A stretch of 20,126 bases of DNA from a bacterium UBP6_UBA1177 (GCA_002310995.1 DBYV01000066.1:1-20126); one strand, 5' to 3'. Positions 1-8,043 are shown, numbered from the stretch's first letter. Made by a program: numbers and translations. Notes: generated by a model from the letters alone, not told the origin.

Positions 1-1
1 A

Positions 2-367
2 AATTCTAAGCATACGGAAGCAAAGCGTCTTGTGCAATCATGCCTGTTTGATAATGTGACTGAAGGCTGTGTCACATCTCATTCCCTCACAGATGTTTTT
101 TATATTTTGCGAAAGTATCACCGTTCGCCTGAAATCCGCAGAAAATTTATTCTGATTATGGTAAATAATTTCATTATCCTTACCGAAAATAGAGATCTGT
201 TTCTTGAATCGTTAAACGATCCGGCATTTTTCGATCTCGAAGACGGATTACAGATGAAATGTGCAGAGAATGCCGATCTTGATTACATCGTTACCGAAAA
301 TCTCAAAGATTTCAAAAACTCTAAAATTCCGGCAATCAGTATTGAAGAAGCTCTGAAAAAACTTTGA
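2..367 (+). CDS. PIN-domain protein (VapC-like), 5' end missing
   Basis: The C-terminal part of a PIN-domain ribonuclease, the toxin fold of VapBC systems. The reading frame is open to the left edge, so the GTG at 32 is not the real start: in-frame codons from position 2 already read like a PIN domain (HTEAKRLV, then SLTDVFYILRK). Seen directly are the Thr-Asp of the central acidic site in SLTDVFY and the late acidic cluster ADLDYIVTENLKDF followed by PAISIEEAL, which is the usual end of small PIN toxins. The first catalytic Asp and any antitoxin gene lie outside the window, so a toxin role is inferred. It ends with TGA, about 150 bp before the radical SAM gene. A housekeeping PIN protein is possible but less likely at this size. 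Confidence 0.8.
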   Translation, partial: NSKHTEAKRLVQSCLFDNVTEGCVTSHSLTDVFYILRKYHRSPEIRRKFILIMVNNFIILTENRDLFLESLNDPAFFDLEDGLQMKCAENADLDYIVTENLKDFKNSKIPAISIEEALKKL

Positions 368-517
368 AAACCCACGGATTTAACTCGAAAACTGCCGGTG
401 CAAACTCTTGCATTTTCCGCAATTTCCTCTAAAGTGTCACCGTCTTTTTGACAAGAGTTCTTTTAATTGAAGAAATTAAGTAAATTGCTGAAAACATTAA
501 TGTTTTAGGAGAATATT

Positions 518-2974
518 TTGAAACTCATAACTTCTTTTCTGCGCAGGATCGAAAAGCCCGGGCGTTATTTTGCCCCGTTTATCGAGCCTGTAAAGGTGAA
601 AACCGACCCCGACAAGCCGAAAATTCTGATACTTTTTCCCGATCTTTTCGAGATGGCGCAGAGCCACACGGGGGTGAAGATCCTCTATTCGCTCTTTAAC
701 CGTCGCGGATTTTTGGTAGATTTCGGTTTTTCGCCGCAGAAGGATGTTTTTGAGGAGGCAAAGGCGAGCGGCGGGCTCACTTCGATGATGCACGGGGTGA
801 ATTACCGCGATTTCGATATCATTGCGGTTTCGTTCCAGTATCAGCTGCAATACCCCGATTTTCTTAAGATCATGGAAATCGCAGGAATTCCTATCCATTC
901 AAAAGAGAGAATAAATTCAAACAATTATCCGATAATCTGGTCTGGCGGGCCTGTCATGTGCAATCCTGAGCCGATGGCCGATTTCATTGATGCGGTTTCG
1001 ATCGGCGAGTTTGAGCCTTACGCTGAAGAATTTATGGATATACTTGAAAATATTAAGGAAAAACCGGCGCGAATCGAGGCTTTTTCCAAAATTCCGGCAA
1101 TCTATATTCCGTCAAAACACGATGCAAACTCTATAAAAATCAATCCCGACGGCTCGCTTTCGGGTTTTGAGGCAAGAAGAGCGGTCCTAAAGGATCTTAA
1201 CTATGATCCCGACTCGCTTTTTGACGCTCCGATTTTCGCGATGAGAACGATCCACGACCGTTTTACGATCGAGATAATGCGAGGCTGCACTCGCGGCTGC
1301 AGATTCTGCATGGCGGGGATGTTCTACCGCCCTCACAGAGAGAAAAGTGCTGAAAATATTTGCGAAATCCTTGACAGAGTCGTCCGCACCTCAGGATATG
1401 ACGAGGCGGGTTTCCTCTCGCTTTCGGCTGCCGACCACAGCGAAATAGAAGACATTTTAGTCCGCTCATACAGCCGCTACAGCCGCCGGATCTCGGTTTC
1501 TCTTCCGAGCCTCAGGACCGAGACGATCACCCCGAAGATCGCGCAGGTCATCAGAAAAGGGCGCAAAGTGGGCTTCACTCTCGCGGTCGAATCGGGGAGC
1601 GACAGGCTGCGCAAAATGATAAACAAGGGCAACAGCGTGGAAGACCTCCTGAACGCTCTCAACACGATATTTTCAAACGGCTGGCAGGCTGTCAAACTCT
1701 ACTTCATGCTCGGCCTTCCGCATGAAGAGGAAGAGGATCTTTTCGAGACTGTAGAACTTATCAAGAAAATGTGCAACTATGTGAAAAGATTCGGTAAAAA
1801 AGCGATGATAAGCGCAAGTTTCTCGACTTTTGTGCCGCAGCCTTTCACCCCTTTCCAGTGGGAAAAAATGTCGAGTCCCGCCGAAATCAAGGCTAAGCAG
1901 AAAATCATAATAGAAAACCTCCGCGGCATAAGAAATCTGAAACTCGCATGGCACGATCAGGAGATCAGCACAGTCGAAGGATATCTCAGCCGAGCCGGGC
2001 GCGAATACGGCAAAGTCATTGAATTTGTTGCGAAAAATATGAAAGGCCTCCAGACGGAAGACGCAAGTTTTGATCCGGCACTTTGGGACGAGGGCATGGC
2101 TTATGCAGGGATCGACCCTGAAGGCACTTACCTTGAAAAACCGCTGGACAAACCGCTTCCTTACGAGCATATTGACCTCAGGATCGACCGCAGATTCCTT
2201 TTGAAAGAGCGCGAAAAAGCGTTCAATTTTCAGGAAACGCCCGACTGCGCGAAAACGGGTATCTGCAACAAGTGCGGCGCGTGCGACTTCAAGGAGATCA
2301 GACCGCTGAAGTTCACCGGGAAGGCTCTTGACGAGAACGAAACCTTTGAAATTCCCGAAAAAAGCAATAAAAACAACTCTTTTCCATACATTTTTTCTCT
2401 TTCGAAACACGGAAATTCGATAAGTGTAGGGCACCTTGACCTTGTTTCATTTCTCTTCAAAGCTCTCACTCTGAGCGACCTCAAGATCCTCTATTCCGAC
2501 GGTTTTCACCCCATGCCGCGCTTCAATTTAGCGTTTCCGGCACCTGTCGGAGTCGAAGTTGACGAGGAATTCGGCACTGTCTGGCTCACCGAGGAAGTCA
2601 ATGAAGCGGAAACTCTGGAGAAACTCAACTCGATCCTCGAAAATTCCGGAATAAAATTCCTCACTTTTGCCTTCTGCGACCGCGAAAAGATCAAAAAAGC
2701 GGAAAAAATCCTACGCACTCTTCCTTCAAGCACATACCGCGTGAAATTTTTTGAAAAAACTGACTACGATTCAGCCAAAGAGATTCTGGAAGTCGTTGAT
2801 TTTAATGACAAAACTCTCGAAATGACGATCCGCCATTACACAGAACTCGGAAGCGTAATGAAAAAATTCGACACCTTCACCGGCGAATACCACATAATCA
2901 AAAACGGCTACCGCAAAGAACTTGCCGAATACGACACGGAAGGACTTCTCAAAGAAACCGGTATCCTGGAATAA
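518..2974 (+). CDS. Radical SAM protein of the TIGR03960 type fused to DUF2344 (TIGR03936)
   Basis: An 818-residue fusion. The N-terminal part (about 30-190) resembles the non-canonical B12-binding-like domain of this family, with IWSGGPVMCNPEPMADF. A radical SAM core follows with the 4Fe-4S ligands C257, C261 and C264 (CTRGCRFC). A short cysteine motif CNKCGAC lies at C583/C586/C589, and a DUF2344 domain fills about 628-810 (VGHLDLVSFLFKAL, YSDGFHPMPRFNLAFPAPVG). This order is standard for the family, and the substrate is unknown to me; family members are often found near RNase G and ribosomal protein genes. The start is a TTG chosen because AGGAG (507-511) sits 6 nt upstream. TTGACA at 448-453 could be a -35 element, but the matching -10 is poor. 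The gene is followed at once by a terminator-like hairpin at 2998-3017. It marks the left, conserved flank of the island. Confidence 0.93.
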   Translation: MKLITSFLRRIEKPGRYFAPFIEPVKVKTDPDKPKILILFPDLFEMAQSHTGVKILYSLFNRRGFLVDFGFSPQKDVFEEAKASGGLTSMMHGVNYRDFDIIAVSFQYQLQYPDFLKIMEIAGIPIHSKERINSNNYPIIWSGGPVMCNPEPMADFIDAVSIGEFEPYAEEFMDILENIKEKPARIEAFSKIPAIYIPSKHDANSIKINPDGSLSGFEARRAVLKDLNYDPDSLFDAPIFAMRTIHDRFTIEIMRGCTRGCRFCMAGMFYRPHREKSAENICEILDRVVRTSGYDEAGFLSLSAADHSEIEDILVRSYSRYSRRISVSLPSLRTETITPKIAQVIRKGRKVGFTLAVESGSDRLRKMINKGNSVEDLLNALNTIFSNGWQAVKLYFMLGLPHEEEEDLFETVELIKKMCNYVKRFGKKAMISASFSTFVPQPFTPFQWEKMSSPAEIKAKQKIIIENLRGIRNLKLAWHDQEISTVEGYLSRAGREYGKVIEFVAKNMKGLQTEDASFDPALWDEGMAYAGIDPEGTYLEKPLDKPLPYEHIDLRIDRRFLLKEREKAFNFQETPDCAKTGICNKCGACDFKEIRPLKFTGKALDENETFEIPEKSNKNNSFPYIFSLSKHGNSISVGHLDLVSFLFKALTLSDLKILYSDGFHPMPRFNLAFPAPVGVEVDEEFGTVWLTEEVNEAETLEKLNSILENSGIKFLTFAFCDREKIKKAEKILRTLPSSTYRVKFFEKTDYDSAKEILEVVDFNDKTLEMTIRHYTELGSVMKKFDTFTGEYHIIKNGYRKELAEYDTEGLLKETGILE

Positions 2975-2997
2975 AATTACTCTTCGTCGCCGGCTTT

Positions 2998-3017
2998 AAA
3001 AAAAAAGTGATTTTTTT
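2998..3017 (+). terminator. A-tract/T-tract hairpin after the radical SAM gene
   Basis: Nine A (2998-3006), the tetraloop GTGA (3007-3010, a GNRA-type loop in RNA) and seven T (3011-3017). The A and T tracts can pair as a 7-bp stem, and the T run doubles as the U tract. It starts 24 nt after the stop codon. The stem contains only A-T pairs, so a terminator role is inferred. Related copies occur at 9613-9637 and 11117-11145. Confidence 0.5.
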
Positions 3018-3079
3018 ATTTCAGCCCCGAAAAAGTGTGACGAAACACAGTTTTCAGGTCCGAAAAAGTGTCGGAAGGC

Positions 3080-3122
3080 TCTTTGATCTTTAACGGAAAT
3101 GGGAATTATTTTGGGGAGTTAT
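3080..3122 (+). repeat. 43-bp direct repeat, left copy (flanks RhuM-Fic)
   Basis: This stretch matches 4375-4417 at 38 of 43 positions without gaps. Four of the five differences are T here against C there. It lies about 40 bp beyond the end of the RhuM-Fic gene. I see no strong dyad in it. Confidence 0.85.
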
Positions 3123-3161
3123 GGGCGCGTGGTGTCGTATCTTTCCAGCCTCTCACTAGGA

Positions 3162-4100
3162 CTAAACGATGCAGTTCATTATTACGCTTATCATCGTTTC
3201 CTTTTCTTCAGGTTTAGATTCCGCGATAAGTATTGTCAGTGCAGCAAGGGCATGTCCGTCAATCAGTTTTTTGTCTCCGTCGAAAAGAACCCCGTTTTTA
3301 TCGAGAAAATATAGAAATATCGTTGCCGCAATACGCTTGTTGCCGTCGACAAAACTGTGGTTTTTAGTAATGAAATAAAGGAGATTTGCCGCTTTTTCCT
3401 CTAAAGTCGGATAGAGTTCCCTGCCGTCGAAAGACTGATAGATGTTGCCGATGCTTCCCTTGAACGATTCATCTTTTTCTTTCCCGAAAATGGTCGATGA
3501 ATTGCCGAAACTCATTGCATCGATGATTTTCCGGCATTCTTCATAGCTCAAAATGTATGTTGCCGCACTTCCGTCAGGTCGTTTGAGTGTCTGGTGGTCA
3601 TAGTTGTCAAGCAGTTGGAGTGCCTCGGCATAACGCTCGATCACGCTTAAAACCTGACCCGTGTCGAGTTTTTCTTCGGTGCGTTTCATCAGTTTCAGGA
3701 CAGTTCCCAAAGTTTGAAGCCGCTTCTGGTTTACCGCATAACCCTGCAGTATGAACTGCTTCAAAACAGAGTTCGCCCAGCGGCGGAAAGCAATGCCGCG
3801 CTTCGATTTTACACGGTAGCCAACTGAGATAATCAGATCCAGATTATAATATTCGATGTTACGGACAACTTCGCGGTTTCCTTCGGTTTGAACTGTCGCA
3901 AAATTTGCGACAGTTGACGAGTCGGCTTCTTCGCGCAAAGCATTTCCTATGTGTTTTCCTATAGTTTTTATATCTCTGTCAAACAATTGAGCCATTTGCT
4001 GACGGTTCAGCCAAACTGTTTCCTGCTCAGGAGAAACAGGAACCTTGAGTTGTAAATCTCCATCTGTAAAGATTACAATTTGGTTTTTAATTTTTTGCAT
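3162..4100 (-). CDS. RhuM family protein with C-terminal Fic/Doc domain
   Basis: A 312-residue two-domain protein of the RhuM/Fic type. The N-terminal RhuM part (about 25-125) shows VWLNRQQMAQLF, a winged-helix-like start, and the conserved block VGYRVKSKRGIAFRRWANSVLKQFILQGYAVN. The C-terminal part carries the Fic/Doc signature HSFVDGNKRIAA with H248, D252, N254, K255 and R256. The lysine replaces the second glycine of the AMP-transferring motif HPFxxGNGR, as in Doc, which phosphorylates EF-Tu. Whether this protein is a kinase, an AMP transferase or something else is open. The ATG is preceded by GAGG with a 4-nt spacer. It is read in the same direction as hsdMS and lies downstream of it, after a 321-bp gap, and is bracketed by 43-bp direct repeats. 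Such genes are frequent neighbours of type I-like restriction loci. A role in defence or growth control is inferred. Confidence 0.9.
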   Translation of the reverse strand: MQKIKNQIVIFTDGDLQLKVPVSPEQETVWLNRQQMAQLFDRDIKTIGKHIGNALREEADSSTVANFATVQTEGNREVVRNIEYYNLDLIISVGYRVKSKRGIAFRRWANSVLKQFILQGYAVNQKRLQTLGTVLKLMKRTEEKLDTGQVLSVIERYAEALQLLDNYDHQTLKRPDGSAATYILSYEECRKIIDAMSFGNSSTIFGKEKDESFKGSIGNIYQSFDGRELYPTLEEKAANLLYFITKNHSFVDGNKRIAATIFLYFLDKNGVLFDGDKKLIDGHALAALTILIAESKPEEKETMISVIMNCIV

Positions 4101-4225
4101 TTTGCCTCAAATATAAAAAACAATAAAATATCAATATGATTTAGCTGCAATCAAAAATTAAGTCAAATTATTTTTAGATTTTTATTTTAATAAAATTTCA
4201 GAATTCTTGTCTGCGAATTTTTAAA

Positions 4226-4323
4226 GACGTCATATCATGGCGTCTCTGACCTCATCCCTAACCCTTCTCCAGTGTGGCGAAGGGAACGGAAACAGACCGT
4301 AGAGGCGTTTCCTGAAACGTCTC
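4226..4323. repeat. Cluster of three short inverted repeats
   Basis: Arms GACGTCAT/ATGGCGTC occupy 4226-4244, CCCTTC/GAAGGG occupy 4262-4267 and 4279-4284, and GAGGCGTTTC/GAAACGTCTC occupy 4302-4311 and 4314-4323. The last dyad and the CTCATCCCTAACCCTTCTC-type core look like small dispersed palindromic repeats I associate with many bacterial genomes. That resemblance is from memory. Confidence 0.55.
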
Positions 4324-4374
4324 GCGAAACCAGAAAAAAATAGGTGTTTGTCATATTGATGCTAAGCCGAAACA

Positions 4375-4417
4375 TCTCTGACCTTGAACGGAAACGGGAA
4401 TCATTTTGGGGAGTTAT
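4375..4417 (+). repeat. 43-bp direct repeat, right copy (flanks RhuM-Fic)
   Basis: The partner of 3080-3122, 1295 bp apart in the same orientation with 38 of 43 identities. It ends 4 nt before the hsdS stop codon, so both copies lie just beyond the 3' end of a minus-strand gene. Confidence 0.85.
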
Positions 4418-4421
4418 TAGA

Positions 4422-5813
4422 TTATTTTTCAATCTCCGCTTCCACCATCTTTTTCGCTTCTTCCAAAAGCCGTTTGCTTTCAGCTCGCAACGCGAATGAT
4501 TTTTGGATTAGTTCTGCGATTTGTTCCTGTATTTTTGGCGGTAAAAGCGGTGCCGGCAAATTTAAAATATCTTCATCTTTGATTACAGGATATGAACTGC
4601 CCACATTCCATTTTAAAAGCCATTCCTTGTAGATTTGAGTTCTTAAAAGAACTTGCAAAACTTCTTTTTTATAATCAGACTTTTCATGCAGTGTTGTAAA
4701 AGCTCCGCTTGCAATCAAGTTTTCTGCTTCAAAGTTGATTATTGCAACTGCTCCACGATATGGACGAACTTTTGAAATGAGAACATCACCAAAATGAACA
4801 ACCCGCTTGGCATTATCTGGCAGTTCGTCAGTTTCAACAAGATTGAAAGAAGCTAAGCCATCGCCAGTGTTTATGTCACCGATTTCGATATAGTTGTAAG
4901 CCTTTTCTGAGTAATCGCAGACATCAACATTTTGCTTGAACTGATTTTTTACAAAATCATACCCGCCTTTGTATGACTTAACTGCATTTTCAATTTCATC
5001 ATACTTGCTCTGGTAATACTCTGCATCCAAACGACCGCTGGAAGCAAAGTCCGAGAATGACTTTATCGAAACCGCCTCGTTCTTTGGCTGCCAGTCTTTT
5101 AAGCCAAGCTCACAAAGCAGGGTATCTTCTGCCTGTGCATACAGAGATTTTGATTCAGCAAGTTTTGCGTGGGCAGATTTTACGAGCGATTCAATTTTCT
5201 GCTGAAAATCTGTGCTGAAATTTGGAATATTTATTTGATTAACATCTTCCAAAATAAAGCCCATTTGCACAGCACCACGAATAAACTTTTTTATTTGATT
5301 CTGACCATATTTTGACTGTAAGAACAAAGCTATAGTATCAGCATTACAACGTGCTTTTGGTCTCAAAATCGCAAGTTTACAACTGCAAGTTGCATTAGCA
5401 TTTGTATTTACAAGAGAAACTCCTCCAATAGTTCCAACGATTGAAAGCAAGACATCATTTTTCTGTAAATGAGAGCGCAGCATAGTTGGCATTTTAAAAA
5501 CAGATTCAGGAATACAAATTGGATTTGCATTTTCTATGAAAAAATCGTGTATATCTTGACCTCGATAATAAGGTACGCCTTTTTCACAGAAATTATCGCT
5601 AATCGACATATGATTGCCATCTGAAACATGAACAAAATCTGTAAGAGGTTTTGAATCTGATTTTTCAAGAAGTTTCTGAATATTCAGATTTTCTTTCTTG
5701 TAGAATTCAGAATCAATTCTTGAGGTACGTTCTAATTCACTCAGCCTTACCACACTCACTTCCAGCCCTTTCAACAAAGCGTTGTATTTTGCTTCGTCAA
5801 AAGGGCTACTCAA
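4422..5813 (-). CDS. hsdS: Restriction-modification specificity subunit (HsdS-like, two TRDs)
   Basis: A 463-residue DNA-recognition subunit with the two-half layout of HsdS. The halves start with matching blocks (SRIDSEFYKKE near 32 and SGRLDAEYYQSKYDE near 258) and end in helical, coiled-coil-like segments (QQKIESLVKSAHAKLAESK and IQEQIAELIQKSFALRAESKRL). Each target-recognition domain should read one half of a split DNA site; the site cannot be read from the sequence. The start is TTG at 5813, which overlaps the hsdM stop by 4 nt (TTGA). That argues for translational coupling, because the only purine-rich RBS candidate lies rather far upstream. Its partner is the fused methyltransferase-nuclease subunit just before it in the operon. 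Both TRDs look complete, with no sign of truncation. Confidence 0.92.
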   Translation of the reverse strand: MSSPFDEAKYNALLKGLEVSVVRLSELERTSRIDSEFYKKENLNIQKLLEKSDSKPLTDFVHVSDGNHMSISDNFCEKGVPYYRGQDIHDFFIENANPICIPESVFKMPTMLRSHLQKNDVLLSIVGTIGGVSLVNTNANATCSCKLAILRPKARCNADTIALFLQSKYGQNQIKKFIRGAVQMGFILEDVNQINIPNFSTDFQQKIESLVKSAHAKLAESKSLYAQAEDTLLCELGLKDWQPKNEAVSIKSFSDFASSGRLDAEYYQSKYDEIENAVKSYKGGYDFVKNQFKQNVDVCDYSEKAYNYIEIGDINTGDGLASFNLVETDELPDNAKRVVHFGDVLISKVRPYRGAVAIINFEAENLIASGAFTTLHEKSDYKKEVLQVLLRTQIYKEWLLKWNVGSSYPVIKDEDILNLPAPLLPPKIQEQIAELIQKSFALRAESKRLLEEAKKMVEAEIEK

Positions 5814-7810
5814 AAAAAACTTAGCCCTTCTTTTTTAGCAAATTCGGCAAAGGCTTCTGCTATTCCGTCCTGAGTAAGTCCGTCATGATTGAACAAATCG
5901 TGATCTACAATCAAATGACCGTGACTATCCAATTTATATTTTAAATTTCCGTTTCCATCGGTTTCTTTGAGGTAAATTTTGTCGCCTGAATTGTCTTTGC
6001 TCGGCTTTTGCATTGTCGCAAAGAAAATATTGTAATCATCAACTTTCGGACAGAGCAATTCATCCCATTTCTGCACAAAAAGCACACTTGTTTTTGTTCC
6101 AGTGTGAGGTTTGAAAACATTTCCGTGCAAGCCGACAACCGCTAAAATCCTGCAGCGATCAGCAATATAATCACGGATATATTTGTCGCTTGAATTGTTG
6201 AATCTTCCTTGCGGAAGAACAATCGCCATACGTCCGCCGGGTTTCAAAAAATCAAGATTGCGCTCAATGAAAAGAATATCACGACCAACCTTTGTTTGAT
6301 CTTTTCCGTCTTTGTTTTTTCCAAGTTCATATTTTGCAAGAATTCTGCTTTCTTTTATATCACCGGCAAATGGAGGATTCGCCATCAGAATATCAAAGTT
6401 AAAATCCTGATTGCTTTTGGGATCTCTACGGAGTTTGCGAAGTTTCGTCCACCCAGACATATAGGCATCCTGCCATTTTTCATCATTAATTTTTTCATCC
6501 CAACGCTCATAATCCAAAGTGTTGAGGTGCAATACATTTGTCTGACCATCACCAGCAATCAAGTTGAGAGTTCTAGCGACCCGCACGGCTTTCTCATCAA
6601 AATCAATTGCAAAAACCTTGCTCTGTACATAGTCAGTGCATTCTTCCGGCTTCTTTTCAAGTGTAAAAAGATGGCTTTTCTTCAAGCCTTTCTTTTCCAG
6701 AATTTTCTGCCAAACATAAAAAATTGTATGAACAGGAAATCCGCAACTTCCGGACGCAGTATCAATCATTGTCTCTTCTTCTGTTGGATTCAACATCCGA
6801 ATACACATATCAATGACATAACGAGGAGTAAAATACTGCCCTTTTTCACCCTTGCTGGTTTTGTTTATCAAGTATTCAAAAGCTTCATCAACTACTTCCA
6901 AGTTGGAATTGAACAGCTTAACATCCTGCAAAGAACTTACGCAGACAGACAAATGTGATGGTGTCAGTTCCAGTTTAGATTCTTCTGTAAAAACACCTGC
7001 CCATTTTCGTTTTGCTTCATTGAAAAGATTTTGGAGTTTTTCCTTTAACTCTGTTTCCGTATCACCATAATTTCGGAATTCCAAAAAACGATCCTTTTTG
7101 CGACCGCTTTCCATTTCGTCATATAACTTGGTGAAAATCAGTTTGAAAACTTCCTCAAAGACATCAACACCCGCATTGGCAAGGACTTCATCTTCCATTT
7201 CAAGAATCAAATCTTTCAAACTTTTGCGCTCGTTTACGAGTTTGTCTTTTTTAATAAGATCATCAATATTCCAGCGATCTTTGAGAATATCGCTAAGCCG
7301 TTCACTTGCCTTTGGGATATTCGTAATATCCTCAAAATAATTTGGATCTTTACGGTTGTAATAAGAAATTTGAGAACCGTTCGTCCAAACACCAATTGGA
7401 GCGCCTGTCGCATTGCAATAGCTTTTAAGCTGTTCCTTTCCGTCTTTGAGTTTTGGCTTTTTCAGTTCAACAATAATGTATGGCACCGTCGGACGGTCTT
7501 TGTCCAAAATAACAATGTCAGCTCTCTTCACTTCACGCCCGAACTTAACAGGATATTCGACTTGAATTCTGTCGGTAGGATAGCCATATTCTCTAACCAA
7601 TTTTGACAAATAAAGCTGTCTAACAATTTCTTCGGGAGTAACTTTTATATCTTTCTTGCGAATCAGACATGGAAGATAACAGATCTGCTTTCCAGTTTTA
7701 TCCGTTTTGATTACGATTTTATTTTCAAGTTCGGCAATGTAAGAAGTATTCTCAAATTGAGAAAGCCTGTATTCCGAATCTTTCAGAATTGTAACGAGAG
7801 TAACTGACAT
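5810..7810 (-). CDS. hsdM: Fused restriction nuclease-like / N6-adenine methyltransferase subunit
   Basis: A 666-residue protein. Residues about 55-150 form an HsdR_N-type PD-(D/E)XK domain with D98 (KRADIVILD), E115 and K117 (IIVELKKPK) and a following Gln127. About 200-640 is an HsdM-type methyltransferase with GQYFTPR (324-330), a variant SAM motif I starting at D350 (DTASGSCGF) and the catalytic NPPF (478-481). Expected activity is adenine methylation, plus possibly cleavage, at the site chosen by the adjacent HsdS. I place the start at the ATG at 7810: GGAGGG lies 4 nt upstream and a good promoter sits 34 nt upstream. A longer in-frame reading back to 7990 would run through that promoter and into a direct repeat, so its extra 60 residues are unlikely to be real. 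No HsdR translocase is in the window, so the pair resembles BcgI-like type IIB enzymes. Confidence 0.9.
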   Translation of the reverse strand: MSVTLVTILKDSEYRLSQFENTSYIAELENKIVIKTDKTGKQICYLPCLIRKKDIKVTPEEIVRQLYLSKLVREYGYPTDRIQVEYPVKFGREVKRADIVILDKDRPTVPYIIVELKKPKLKDGKEQLKSYCNATGAPIGVWTNGSQISYYNRKDPNYFEDITNIPKASERLSDILKDRWNIDDLIKKDKLVNERKSLKDLILEMEDEVLANAGVDVFEEVFKLIFTKLYDEMESGRKKDRFLEFRNYGDTETELKEKLQNLFNEAKRKWAGVFTEESKLELTPSHLSVCVSSLQDVKLFNSNLEVVDEAFEYLINKTSKGEKGQYFTPRYVIDMCIRMLNPTEEETMIDTASGSCGFPVHTIFYVWQKILEKKGLKKSHLFTLEKKPEECTDYVQSKVFAIDFDEKAVRVARTLNLIAGDGQTNVLHLNTLDYERWDEKINDEKWQDAYMSGWTKLRKLRRDPKSNQDFNFDILMANPPFAGDIKESRILAKYELGKNKDGKDQTKVGRDILFIERNLDFLKPGGRMAIVLPQGRFNNSSDKYIRDYIADRCRILAVVGLHGNVFKPHTGTKTSVLFVQKWDELLCPKVDDYNIFFATMQKPSKDNSGDKIYLKETDGNGNLKYKLDSHGHLIVDHDLFNHDGLTQDGIAEAFAEFAKKEGLSFF

Positions 7811-7843
7811 TTTTCCCTCCATATTTCCAACCAAAACCGTCGC

Positions 7844-7872
7844 ACTATAAAAAATCCCCCTTCTTATTTCAA
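7844..7872 (-). promoter_or_regulatory. Promoter of the hsdMS operon
   Basis: On the minus strand, TTGAAA (7867-7872), a 17-nt spacer and TATAGT (7844-7849). Transcription would begin about 7 nt later and give a short leader before the GGAGGG ribosome site and the ATG at 7810. Confidence 0.6.
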
Positions 7873-7927
7873 TAGCGTAAATATCTAATTTTATTGAATG
7901 ATTTTGAAATTTAGATGTTAGACAATG

Positions 7928-8009
7928 TTGAGTCGGAGAATGAGAAAATGCGAATGGTGATTGCATAGTGTCGCCACGAAAAGACGACAATTTTTAATTT
8001 AAAATCAAA
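7928..8009 (+). repeat. 82-bp direct repeat, left copy (flanks the YhcG gene)
   Basis: It matches 9396-9477 at 68 of 82 positions without any gap. The best block is GAAGACGACAATTTTTAA-like near 7980-7998, where only one base differs. It lies in the divergent spacer between hsdM and the DUF1016/YhcG gene. Confidence 0.85.
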
Positions 8010-8015
8010 ATATAT

Positions 8016-8043
8016 TTGATAATTTTTCAAATTTAATCATAAT
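8016..8043 (+). promoter_or_regulatory. Possible promoter of the YhcG gene
   Basis: TTGATA (8016-8021), a 16-nt spacer and CATAAT (8038-8043), about 34 nt before the ATG at 8077. The stretch is very A+T-rich, so chance matches are likely. Confidence 0.4.

Larger units (their letters stand above)
2975..3161. other. Intergenic region at the left border of the island
   Basis: There is no gene here. It holds the terminator-like hairpin, then two copies of a 12-nt word (CCGAAAAAGTGT at 3027-3038 and 3060-3071, 33 nt apart), then one copy of a 43-bp direct repeat (3080-3122) whose partner is at 4375-4417. The RhuM-Fic gene ends at 3162 from the other side. Confidence 0.6.
4101..4421. other. Non-coding spacer between hsdS and the RhuM-Fic gene
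   Basis: This 321-bp spacer has no credible gene. The part next to RhuM-Fic (4101-4220) is very A+T-rich and probably holds its promoter, though no box pair stands out. The rest is a string of small dyads: 4226-4244 (8-bp arms with one G-T pair), CCCTTC/GAAGGG at 4262-4284 inside a CTCATCCCTAACCCTTCTCC-type sequence, and 4302-4323 (10-bp arms, one mismatch). The right-hand copy of the 43-bp direct repeat follows. Confidence 0.6.

Noticed and set aside
1673..2434. Minus-strand open frame of 253 codons
   Set aside because: It lies entirely inside the radical SAM gene on the other strand, and its composition is that of an antisense shadow.
6209..6958. Plus-strand open frame of 249 codons
   Set aside because: It lies antisense to the conserved methyltransferase domain including the NPPF motif, and there is no recognisable protein in it.
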